A DNA stretch of 64,000 bases from Ignelater luminosus (lineage: Eukaryota; Arthropoda; Insecta; Coleoptera; Elateridae), in assembly GCA_011009095.1 (NCBI GenBank), contig VTPC01000033.1:78910-142909 (forward strand), given 5' to 3'. The stretch's first letter is position 1. Each line of letters begins with the position of its first letter. Made by a program: the position numbers and the translations under genes. The notes under the pieces are model-generated. The model did not search any database and was not told the DNA's origin. It saw only the letters and a list, made by a program, of their open reading frames with translations. This document shows positions 46,476 through 56,722 of this stretch, piece by piece.

Positions 46476-46741
46476 CAGAGTGATTGTAAATGAGTGAGGA
46501 TGGTTTGAATTTGGCGCCACATTTAAATTATTTTTATGTTGGCCCTACTTGTTTACTTTTTGCATTCCGTCAAATCTGGGTTGTTTACAAAGTATAATAA
46601 CAAACAGTACTATATAACCTCAAGAAAAGATAGATTACATTATTTGACAGACTGCAAAAAGTAAACAAGTAGTGCCAACATGAAAATAATTTAAATGTGG
46701 CGCCAAATTCAAACCATCCTCACTCATTTACAATCACTCTG
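46476..46741. mobile_element. Palindromic mariner-type MITE
   Basis: 266 bp flanked by TA on both sides. Terminal inverted repeats of nearly 100 bp start CAGAGTGATTGTAAATGAGT and include TTTGGCGCCACATTTAAATT; they match their mirror with only a few changes. No coding capacity. Only ~70 bp in the centre are unpaired. Confidence 0.93.
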
Positions 46742-46846
46742 TACAAGTTTTCAGTAATTCTTGAAATTATACAAAACAGAAGAAAATGTATCAAGTAAAT
46801 TACTATTCGAATGTTTTAATACTAAAGAGAAACACACTTTGCTATT

Positions 46847-47895
46847 TCAGTAATCAATGTTGCCACCTCTAGCCCTAATACAAGCCTCAATTCGACGAGG
46901 TATGCTTCTAATCAAGTTGTCAACTTCTTCTTGGTGTAGGTTTGCCCATTCTTCCAGAGCGGAGTGAATGAGCTGTTCCGCATTTGCTGGATTATCCATA
47001 CGATCTCTAATCCTTGTTTTACTCATGTTCCATAAATGCTCAATTGGGTTAAGATCAGACCATCAGACAGGCCACTCCACTCCGCTAGTATGCGGAGGTG
47101 CATTATTCTGTATACAGATAAAATCTTCGCTTATTGCACCTTTCCACAGTCTAACTATGGGTTCTAGCACCAAAGCAACATACCTACATCCAGTTAAACT
47201 TTGCCATATGGGAATGAGAGAAGCTTTTCCTTCCATCTTAATGCCTTCCCAGAACATTACAGTTCCTCCATGATATTTTGGAACGAATCTGGCAGTTTGG
47301 AGTCTAGCTTGTCTGCCTCGACCTCTTTAAAATTCGAATTCGACGGTCGTCTGATCTGATCTAAGATCGATTCTAGTTTCATTCGAAAAAAGGACATTTT
47401 GCCAATCTTCAATTGTCCAAGGTTGATGGATCAATACATCAACTTTGTCGGTTAAGTTTGTGTTGCCTGGACAACTCGGAAACTCTTTAACTATCTCCTG
47501 CTACATAAATTTTGGGCACGAAGTCTCTTTCGTACTATTTCGACTGAAACTCTAACACCTGTAGCTTCTAAGAGTTGCCCTGGATGCATTTCTTCTACCA
47601 AACGGTCCTGTCTGACAGTAGCTGCCCTTCGACGACTTGCCCTTTCGGTAAGGACCTCTGAAAGCTGTTTTTGCTCGAAATTGTTTTTGTCACTCAAATC
47701 TGAATACCTTACCGAACGCAGGGTTTGTCTCGGTCTGTTCTCGAGTGTTCCCAGTTTCAAGTACCTTGCAAATGTTTTTGACACAACGCCATGAGAGACG
47801 CCTAAAGTTACTGAGATTTGTTTTTGTGGCATTTCCTGCTCAACATTGGCAATAATTCTTTCCCTCTGGACATCTGACAATCCTACGTAAGGCAT
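46847..47895 (-). pseudogene. Tc1-like transposase (DD34E), lightly damaged
   Basis: The minus strand encodes a Tc1-family transposase. It starts MPYVGLSDVQRERIIANVEQ at 47895, with a paired-like HTH (ISVTLGVSHGVVSKTFARY), a GRPR-hook-like NRPRQT segment and VRVSVEIVRKRLRAQNL (second HTH). After a stop and frameshift near 47490 it continues WTIEDWQNVLFSNETRIDL (first catalytic position, where Asp is now Asn), then KYHGGTVMFWEGI and ICIQNNAPPHTS, where the second catalytic Asp of QDNAPPHT is also Asn. A stop near 47075 precedes SDLNPIEHLWNMSKTRIRDR, which has the catalytic Glu. The C-terminus is complete (EACIRARGGNIDY, stop at 46847-46849). Loss of two catalytic residues plus stops shows it is dead. 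Inverted repeats were not located. Confidence 0.88.
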
Positions 47896-47922
47896 ATTAC
47901 CTTTTTTAAACACAAATTTCAC

Positions 47923-50160
47923 TTATCTCAATCGCAAATGTCAAGATTTTTCAATGTAAGCATTTACAACTGTTTATTTTCAACAAGAACCTATTATCTC
48001 TTACCCGCATACCTATCTTTTTAATAAAAATTGAGAGGAAAAAAAAGTAATTCCATATAAGTTTTGGTGTGTGTGTGTATATCAAGCCAGCGCTTACTGC
48101 ACTACTACCGTAATACTTGCTCTTCAAGACGCCTATCAATTTATAACCCAGATCAGCTTGAAAAACTTGATGATGATCGTTAATAATCTGGTTCAGAATA
48201 TATTACAGATAACTTTTAGAAGAAGCTGTAGAACTGCCACCTCCTTCCTGGGTTACATTCTGACGAGTAGTGATCAAAGCCCAAGACAAAAGAATATGCT
48301 GCTATAACAAATGCAATGCAATGGTCACGTAGCTTTTCAATTTTTTTCCACCACAGCCTTGTTATTCTGGTATTCTTGACTGCCGCAGAATTTCTTTTGT
48401 ACAAAGGTGCCTTCTTAATTGGAAGATATTTGTTCTGAAATTCTGTGAATACTAAATAGCTTATTTTTTACTTACTTTAATCTAGTGTGGTCGTTTTTGA
48501 AAACAACTTCGAAATTGAAGATCTCGCTGGTTTCTATCAAAGAAGAGAAATGAAGAGCTTTTAAAGCAATTTACATAACTGGGCGCTAATGGCCAATCTT
48601 GTGATATACCTAACTGTCATGTAGTAGCATTTCTGCTGATAAACATCGCTATTGGGTTGACCTTAATTAATGTATAACTTTAACACTAACAGCTCTAGAA
48701 AATTCTTGCTGATAATCATAGATTACAGACATCTTACAAAGCAAAGGTTTGAGCTGGTTCTAATCGGTCCAAAAAGCTTCAATTTCTACGGAATCAATTA
48801 TTTCATTCTAACCTTTACCATTCCCAAAAAAATTTCCGTTCTTGAAAAGCAGCCTCTGATCTCCTAAATCGGCACGCAACGGGAGAATGAAACATGTTAA
48901 GTATTCCGATTTTTCCTTGTACACTTTTTTCCAAAAACGAACATAAACAAAAGAAAAACGGATTTAGGTATTGTTTGTAATCTATCAACCGTCCATAAAA
49001 AGAAATTCAAAAGTCTCAATTAAACGGTGTAATTGGAATTATTCTACAACTTGACTTAACGCCATGTGGTCTATTCTTTTTAATTAAACCAAAGCAAGAA
49101 AAAAGAATCCGGTTAGAAAGAGATTTATTTGAGGACAGGAATTAGGCACTAAATCTTTCTTTATTTCACACATCCCACTACTTTACTTCCAGAGCGCCGA
49201 ACAATAACACATTTTTATTTCATGATCTGAAACACATTTAACCCTTGTCATTTGGGTTAATGGGTAAATTCAAGGGCCACAGGGAAGAAAGAACGATTTT
49301 AACTTGAGTTCGGCAAAAGGAAATAAATGACGAAAGTGGTGCATTAAACAAACTTTACAAAAATGTTTGTGGATTGACGTTCGAGGTGAAAGGTATATAG
49401 TATATTATAACGAGAAGTGACACGCGAAACCTAAATGTTATCAGAGGTTAAATTCCATATATACAAACTTGAGGTCGTTAATTTATCTTGTGTTTTATAG
49501 TCAATGACGAGCATTTTAAAAGCAGTTCGATTTTTAATGTTGTTTTTTAGAGATGTGAATATAGTGTTCTTGGAGATAGACAAGTTCAATTAATGTTTGA
49601 TTCGATTTGAATGATTTATTGAGGATAACAAAAATTATGTCTTTAAAAAAGATATTTTTTAATTTATCAAAGTGTTGTGTTTATGTCTAGTTAACTACAT
49701 TTTTGTAGGTATTTTTGACATTTGTTACGCTTCGTTAAGAAATTTAATGGTACCGCTATTAAGATAATAGATATACGTATTACAAAGTAACTAATGAATA
49801 AAGACGTGATTTCAATGTAACACATTTTAACTAATTAGCTACATGAAAAATTGCTATAAACGGATTTTAATGGAACAGTTAAAACTCGAGTGAAACCGGT
49901 TATATAAACATCATTGTCATAAATACACATACGATACAGAATATATGATGAAAAATAACTAGAACAATAGCGAGAATAATGAGTTCCTAGATATTCATTC
50001 TTCATTATGCATTTAAAGCAAGCCCTTCAATGCCATCAAAATCAAGCAGGCGCATCTCTAAAAACAAGCGATTTTCGTTTCGTTTAACCAACTTTCTGTT
50101 TGTTATCATTTTCAATAGCCCATTGGTGAGTCTCCAATGTTGGACACATTGTATAATATA
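47923..50160. other. Intergenic AT-rich DNA
   Basis: No recognised gene. Just before the next palindrome, TGGACACATTGTATAA (about 50141-50156) resembles the right end of palindrome C (TGGACACACTGTAT), suggesting a scrap of that element type. Confidence 0.35.
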
Positions 50161-52015
50161 CAGGGTGAGTTTTTTCCGATGTTTAGTATGGGGATCTCGG
50201 AAACTAGCAGAGACAGAGAGACGATTAAATGGGGAAAGAATTACAGTTTTACGAGCTCAATTTAATGAGCATTTTGTGTTTTTGAAAAAAAAATGCATGG
50301 CTAACTAGATATCTCGCAAAAATAATTTTTTTGTTATTTCGTTGCCTCTGGTATTATTGACTTTAGAAAAAATGTGTAAGGGAAAAAGTTGTAGGTAATT
50401 ATGTGCTTAATAATACAGTCTAACCGAAGTTTTTATTTCAGCTGTAATTTCTGAGTTATGACACAAGCTTGTTTTTTCTAATGGAAACCATAGTCGGCCA
50501 TGACTTTATAAAAGAAGGCCCTTTTTCAACGATTCTAACGATATACCACTTGACATAGTTATTTTTATAAATAAATTAATTATGGCTTTGTTTTTCTTTT
50601 CATTTTCGAACTGTTCGAGTAGTACGCTATGGAAACAATTGATAGATGCGCGCATCGCGTCTAATAATAAAATTCAAGTTAGTTATTAAAAATTTTATTT
50701 TAATTTCGAAATTATAAACATAATTATTATAAATAAAAATAATTTCTGAGAAACCAATCGACAGAGAATGGCAAACGATAAATTAAGAAACAATAAAGGA
50801 AATTAGAATATAAAGCAGTACCAAAACAACGTAATTAAAGTAAGCAAAGTATTTAAGACTAAACATGTTCAAAAGGTCCAACATTATGATTAATGCACAA
50901 GTTACACCTTTTTAAAACCGAATTTGTCGCTTTTCTAACGGAACGTACATCAATATTAACAAAAACTTCTAGTACAGCTTCTCTAAGGTCATCTACTGTG
51001 TCGTACGACTTTTGATATACCCTATCTTTTTATTTTTATAACACAAAATGTAACACTCAATCGTATCACGCTTTTCTTGATTAGAAAAATTCACATTGAT
51101 AATTTACGAAACCAAAATCAACATTAATTAGAAACTAAATGATTTGCACCAGTCAATAGGTAATTGTCGTTTGCATCTGTTAATTGTTTCCATGGCATAC
51201 TATGTTAATAGCATTTTTAGTTTTTAGTTACACCTATGAGTGAAGTACCTATCTTTATCTAAATCTGCTTTGTTCACTTACCTTAAATACTTTACTTACT
51301 TCAATTACGTTGTTTTGGTACTACTTTATTTATATCCTAATTTCTTTTATTGTTTCTTAATTTATCGTTTGTCGTTCTCTGTTTATTAGTTTCTCAGAAA
51401 TATTTTTATTTAAAATTGTAACTACAACGGAATAAACATTTCACACCAAAATAATTATGTTTATAATTTGGAAATTAAAAGAAACATTTTAATAACTAAC
51501 TTAAATTTTATTATTAAACGCGATGCACATCTATCAATTGTTTCTACATTTGAACAGTTCGAAAATGAAAAGAAAAAAGGCCCTAATTTATTTATTTATG
51601 AAACTAACTATGTCAAGTGGTATATCGTTAGAATCGTTGAAAAACGGCCTTTTTTATAAAGTCATTGCCGACTATGGATTCCATTAGAAAAAACACAAGC
51701 TTATTTCATAACTCAAAAATTATAGCTTAAATGAAAACTTCAGTTAGAGGGTATTATTAAGCACATAATTACCTACAACTTTTTACTTTATAAATTTTTT
51801 CTAAAGTCAATAATATCAGAGCTATAGGCACTGAACAAAATAACAAAAACACTATTTTTGCGAGATATCTTGTTAGCCATGCATTTTTTTCTAAAAAAAC
51901 AAGAAGCTCATTAAATTGAGCTCGTAAAACTGCAATTCTTTTCCCATTTAATCGTCTCTTTATCTCCGCTAGTTTTCGAGATCCTCATACTAAACATCGC
52001 ACAAGACTCACCCTG
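50161..52015. mobile_element. Long-inverted-repeat mariner-like element, copy D
   Basis: A 1855-bp palindrome flanked by TA on both sides, the same element as copy B at 30337: end CAGGGTGAGTTTTTTCCGAT, same arm text, same inner block ACCAAAACAACGTAATTAAAG. It keeps about 95 bp in the centre that copy B has lost (about 50975-51100), which restores a readable transposase C-terminus. Confidence 0.92.
50859..51020 (-). pseudogene. Transposase C-terminus at the centre of palindrome D
   Basis: The minus strand has an open frame of 53 codons ending in a TAG at 50859-50861. It reads VYQKSYDTVDDLREAVLEVF, then VNIDVRSVRKATNSVL and NLCINHNVGPFEHV. This corresponds to the end of mariner-like transposases, where VYxxxxxxxxDLxxxI is followed by a helix and a terminal C...NGGHFEHL. 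The frame is too short for a whole-protein call, but the pattern and the stop position fit. Copy B has the same region with an internal deletion. Confidence 0.75.
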
Positions 52016-52299
52016 TATATAGAACCGTATGTAAAGATAAATCAAATTATAAGAATGCGGAGTCGGTTCTGTCTAATCATTTGAAAGTGGTGCGCAGCGT
52101 GGAAACAGACTTCATTGTTTGCACAAAATCTTTTTATAATGAAGTTCTGCATCAATTTAGTTCCACAGAAGGGTCCACACAAAAACAATCAGATTAGTGC
52201 TTCTTCTACATAACTTACAACATGAATCAACTAAAATTTGATGAGCTATCCTAAAATATCGACCATAAATAAGAGCCAATGTAGCCACACAAACTGACG
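52016..52299. other. Spacer
   Basis: No feature recognised between palindrome D and the direct duplication. Confidence 0.3.
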
Positions 52300-53225
52300 A
52301 TACTGATCAAGGACGTGGAACATAATCTTCTTCGACTATTCTATGCATGCGGAGCGCACGCGGTGACACTTGGCGACGAAAATGCCTAGCGATCTGAGAC
52401 CAAGGGCGCTGCCGTGTAGAAGTTCCCAAAGAATGCTTCGGCTTAGGTAGTTTCAAGGTATTGAAGCGGCATTTAGTATCTCGATTGAGGGTTTTCATAT
52501 GCATCTGAAACCGCTCGAACCGATTTCGCATCTTTTACGATTCGGCTGCTAGAAGGCGCGACAGGTCAAACTTAAGAAGGTTCCTAGATCTGAAACTATA
52601 AAGGCTACGGCTTCGCAAGCACTGTGGCGAGATAGGAGAGAGAATTCGGTGAAAAATCAAGAAATCGCAAAACCCTTCAAAAAACTGTTCAGGAAATCTG
52701 CGAATCTCGCAATTCTCACGCTGGAATTTTTTTTAAATTAAGGAGCTCAATAAGTTCCAGTGGGTACAAGTGGCGTAAAAACGTAATTTTTCTTCTTTTG
52801 GGCCTTTTTTGGGGTAGTTATTCGAGTTCTTAGGGAAACGTAGTTGCAACACTTTGATGCACCATGGCATGGGGAACAAAAAGAGTTCAATGCACTTTTT
52901 TCCTACAAGGTCATATTCCAGGTTAAAAACGCGAAAAAACCTTGCAAATACGGCCCTGGAATGGACACCCTCTAAGCTAGAGAGATGAATCTTTTGCAGT
53001 AAATGTACTCTAGTGACTTATACATGATTCTGTAAGCAAATGCCGAATCTTTCCAAAAAACCCTCTACACGTGGGGGAGGAGTGCCGTTCCACTTCTAAC
53101 TCCGTTATAGCCGGAGGAACTTTGGAGATAGAAAATCTTAAGATTTCTTGTGAATTTGTTATTTCTGGTTTTTCGTTATTTGTGCCAGAACCATACGTCG
53201 CGCCCTGTCGATTTTCCAAGTTTGT
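52300..53225. repeat. ~1-kb non-coding direct duplication, copy 1
   Basis: Shares long collinear text with 53695-54695: the pair GTGGAACATAATCTTCTTCG / GTGGAACATAATGTTTTTCG; AAGCACTGTGGCGAGATAGG against AAGCACTGTGGTGACATAAG; GGAAACGTAGTTGCAA; TGCACTTTTTTCCTACAAGG; CCTGGAATGGACACCCTC; and CTTTTGCAGTAAATGTACTC. Divergence is roughly 15-25% by eye, with some indels. I see no transposase and no long reading frame. Confidence 0.88.
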
Positions 53226-53694
53226 TTAAAAATTTTCTAAGTGTTTGTCGTCGGAGAGGCCTTCCGCGGGTGTCTTTTGATTCTCTGAATGGATATACAT
53301 GAATGGATAAGGTTAAATTCTTTCTGTACAAGTTTAATCCTAGAAATAGCTGTATCGAACTGTTACCAAAGATTTTTACCCAGAATTTGCAAGGTTAGTA
53401 TTCACTTTTTATTTAGTTTTTTTCTAATAATGAATACAATGTACAATGTATGCAGCTAAGGTGCGAACACAAGTTTCTATAAAATTACTTATCATGGAAC
53501 ACCGTGAGTATCAAATAATGTACATATTCATGTTCACATCTGCTATTTGGACGAAAATTGGCCCAGTCGAAGACCAGCACGAGGCAAGTCGACTCCTGGC
53601 CCCAATAGAAGAGTAAGGAGAGATCAACGTTTGAAATTTTGCACTTTTTGAAAATGAAAAATCGGAATAACTCGATAACAGATGGACCGATTTT
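53226..53694. other. Spacer between duplication copies
   Basis: Unique or unmatched DNA joining the two duplication copies, with no gene recognised. Confidence 0.35.
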
Positions 53695-54695
53695 GACCAA
53701 ATTTGATAGGGTAAGTGGAACATAATGTTTTTCGACTACCCTGTGCACGCGGGGCGAACGCAGTTGACACCTACAGGCGAAAATGGGCTCAATTGGGATC
53801 TTATGAGAGTCTGGTTCTCGCCGATCGACACAGCTACGCAAGCACTGTGGTGACATAAGAGGGAGAATTCGGTGAAAAACGAATCGCAAAACTCCTCTGA
53901 TAATTTTGCAACCCCACCAAAACCGCCCGGATAGTCTGATCAACATTATATTCGGGATTTATGTTCTAGGACGGCCTATCTACCCACTCGAAAAAACCAG
54001 ACTCGATTCGATTAACTCCGCGCTTTTCTCCATGGCACATCAAAATGCCCAATTAAAAAATTTGTAACTCGGTTAAGTATGGTCTGATCCAGCTGGAATT
54101 CTTTTTAAACTGAGAAGCATCGTTAGGTCAATAACTTTAGGTGGATACAAGTGGCGTTTTACCGTTCTTGGGGTTAATTAGAACAAAAAATGTAATTTTC
54201 CTTCTTTTGGACCTTTTTGGGGCAGTTATTGGAGTTCCTAGGGAAACGTAGTTGCAATACTTTGATGCGTCATAGGATGGGGAACAAAAAAGGTGCAATG
54301 CACTTTTTTCCTACAAGGTTAACTTCCAGGTCGAAAACGCGAAAGACTGAAAACATTGCAAACATGGGCCTGGAATGGACACCCTCCAAGCTAGAGAGAT
54401 TAATCTTTTGCAGTTAATGTACTCTAGTGACCTATATATAATTCTGTAAGCAAATTTCGAATCTTTCCAAAAAGACCCTCGAAACCTAGAGAGAGTGCCG
54501 TTCCCTTTCTATCCCTTCTAATGCCGTTATTTTTCGGCATGTAGCTCTCCCAAACTTTTGTGCACTTTGCATCCAAAATCGGTTGAAATTGGAGATAGAT
54601 TTTAAGATTTCTTGTGAATTCGTTATTTTTGATTTTTCGTCATTTGTGCCGGAACGATATGTCCTGTCGACTCGAAACTTTAACTGTCGTAAAGA
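53695..54695. repeat. ~1-kb non-coding direct duplication, copy 2
   Basis: The second, slightly longer copy. It retains segments missing from copy 1 (for example about 54520-54580, GTTATTTTTCGGCATGTAGC). Offset between copies is about 1.39 kb. Class unknown; it could be two members of a dispersed non-coding repeat or one tandem duplication. Confidence 0.88.
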
Positions 54696-54818
54696 AAAGG
54701 TAAAAATATGTAAAACGTGTAAGAGGTACTTTGAAAAAGCACTTCTTGTACCTGAAAATTTGATTTGATGGTATATCGTGAAAAATTGAAATGCCCATAG
54801 GTATGTGGTAGAGCAGTC

Positions 54819-54953
54819 GTTGGAAGTGTTGCGAAGAGAGACTATTTTCTCTTTACAAAGACACCCTAACTGATAAAAGAAGAAATTTCCGTATGGAGAA
54901 TTTAGAAAAGTGCATAATAATTAAGCATTTTAGAGTTCAAAGTTTCTAATAAC
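54819..54953 (+). pseudogene. Isolated hAT transposase C-terminal tail
   Basis: Reads LRRETIFSLYKDTLTDKRRN, then MENLEKCIIIKHF and a stop. It is almost identical, including ~85 bp of 3' flank, to the tail of the hAT fragment at 56.6 kb. It corresponds to the C-terminal dimerisation end of hAT transposases. Nothing upstream of it belongs to a transposase, so it is a detached scrap. Confidence 0.82.
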
Positions 54954-55039
54954 AATTCATTTTTTTGTTTTTTTATAATAAATACTTTGTATAATAAGAC
55001 CTAAAACCTGGAAGTTGAATATTTTAATGCTTATGATGA

Positions 55040-55394
55040 AGGCTATACCAAGAGTTTCTAAGACTGACCTAGAGTTATTTCGTTAATAGTTAAGACGCTG
55101 TTTATATTTTAGCTTCTCGGGTTTAAAATTGTAAATACAATTTCGTCTTATCCTTGCATTTATCAATAGCTTTTTCAAAGTGGGCTTGATCTTATCGAGG
55201 TATACAATTCATTTTAAATTCAAGTTGTTTTATATCGTGATATTCCTCGGAATTCATAACTTTTCCTGTACATTTTTATTCAAAAAGCAAAATAATAAAC
55301 AAACAGAATTTATCTTAAAGTTCAATCTTACATGTTACATCTGTAGTGGTATCTTTAGAATGATCGCTGAGATTCCCTTTATTTGTCTTCATTT
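55040..55394. other. Spacer
   Basis: AT-rich DNA without recognisable features between the detached hAT tail and the minisatellite. Confidence 0.3.
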
Positions 55395-55451
55395 ATTCCT
55401 TATTTCAAGTATTGGGGTCAGCAAACGTGGCCCATTGGAGGGCGCAGTTCG

Positions 55452-55474
55452 AGCTGGGGCCACCGAAGGTGGCC
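55452..55474. repeat. GC-rich perfect hairpin
   Basis: GGGCCACC-GAA-GGTGGCCC forms an 8-bp perfect stem with a three-base loop, in an otherwise AT-rich region just before the minisatellite. No function is assigned. Confidence 0.75.
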
Positions 55475-55499
55475 CAATCGACAACTCAGCCCTAGAATA

Positions 55500-55955
55500 G
55501 TTTAGGTACATCTCAGAAACGACTGATTCTATGGGAATGAGACGTTGGTAGGCAGGTGCGGTGAGGGAAAGGCTTGCAGAAGATGTGTGCGAGACCGATT
55601 GCATTTCGTCTTTTGTTTGGCGAGCATCCCGTATCTCAGGAAGGCTGATCCTATAGAGATGGGCCGCTGGCAGGTAGTTACGGTGCCGGAAACTTTGCAG
55701 AAGATGGGTGTGGGACCGACCGTACTTTGTTTTCTTTGCCGGACTTTTCGTATCTCAAGAACGGTTGATCTTGTAGAGATGGAAGTTTGGTAGGTAATTG
55801 CGGTTGAGGAAAGGCTTGCCGAAGATGTGTGCGGAACTGACCGCATTTTTGTTGTAAAACATCCCGTGCCTCAGGAACGACTTGATCCTATAGAGACGGG
55901 CTGTACTAGGTAGGTAGGTGCGCTGGGGGATAGGAGAAGATGAGTGCAGTCCCAG
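55500..55955. repeat. Degenerate ~120-bp minisatellite (about 3.5 units)
   Basis: Units near 55525, 55650, 55770 and 55888 share TATAGAGATGGG-like starts, TTGGTAGGTA-like text, a GCAGAAGATGTGTGCG-like core, CCGACCG-like text and TATCTCAAGAACG-like ends. They are diverged (perhaps 20-30%) but collinear. The last unit runs directly into the hAT coding fragment, whose ATG falls in the unit's AGAAGATG core. Confidence 0.85.
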
Positions 55956-56722
55956 CTGAAAAAATTCTGTTAATGGTGACGGATGCGGCTGCATATATGC
56001 TAAAAGCAGGTATTAATTTAAAAGTTTTGTATAGTAATCTCACACACTCTACTTGCGTAGCTCACGGATTAAACCGAGTAGTAGAAAGTGTGAGGTCTGA
56101 ATTTCCTCTAGTTAACGAGTTAATTGAAAATGGCAAAAAGTGTTTTTTAAAAACGCCATTGAGGGTACAACGATTTAAAGAAAAACTGCCTAATATTCCG
56201 CTTCCACCACAACCAGTCATTAGTAGATGGGGAACATGGTTGGATGCGGCTGTGTATTACGCAGTTAACTTCACCAGCTTCAAAGAAATTTTGTTAGAAT
56301 TTTCGGAAGATGCATCCCAATCAGTTAAAGACTGCCAAAATATTTTCAAAAATCTGGAACTACAACAAAACCTTGCATTCATCCAAGCAAATTACGAGTT
56401 CATCAGTGAAACTATCACCAAACTTGAAACACAAGGAAGTGAGCTAACAGAAGCAATTCAGATTGTACAAGAGTTTAAAATAAAATTGGGAAAAGTGCGT
56501 GGTGATGTAGGAAAAACAATATTTATCAGCTGAAATAGTCAATAACTTCGACTTGGAACCATCGTTACTTGCAAAATTTAAATATGCACCGATTACTAGT
56601 GTTGACATTGAAAGACTATTTTTTCTTTGCAAAGACACCCTAACTGATAAAAGAAGAAATTTCCTTATGGAGAATTTAGAAAAGTGCATAATAATTAAGC
56701 ATTTTAGAATTCAAAGTTTCTA
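55940..56722 (+). pseudogene. hAT-family transposase, C-terminal two-thirds
   Basis: Remnant of a hAT transposase of the kind with THLTCxAHxLNRV and RWGTWL motifs, a family also related to host CGGBP1-like genes. From 55940: EKILLMVTDAAAYMLKAG (catalytic-core region with its Asp), THSTCVAHGLNRVVESVRSE (the conserved CxxH-type insertion region), KTPLRVQRFKEKLPNIPLPP and RWGTWLDAAVYYAVNF. After a frameshift near 56520 the frame resumes with AEIVNNFDLEPSLLAKFKYA, ITSVDIERLFFLCKDTLTDK and LEKCIIIKHFRIQSF, then a stop at about 56722. The N-terminal BED-type zinc finger and the first catalytic part are absent. The 'start' at 55940 lies inside the minisatellite and is not a true start. Confidence 0.85.

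Noticed and set aside
53485..53946. 153-codon minus-strand open frame in duplication copy 2
   Set aside because: The equivalent frame in copy 1 (52307-52531) is broken and its translation differs outside one short stretch. Long frames on the back of repeated GC-richer DNA are expected, and no family is recognisable.
55389..55994. Several overlapping minus-strand frames with repeating peptide (HTSSASLSSTA, STRSTVLEI)
   Set aside because: They are translations of the ~120-bp minisatellite, whose unit happens to lack stops in these frames. They are not genes.
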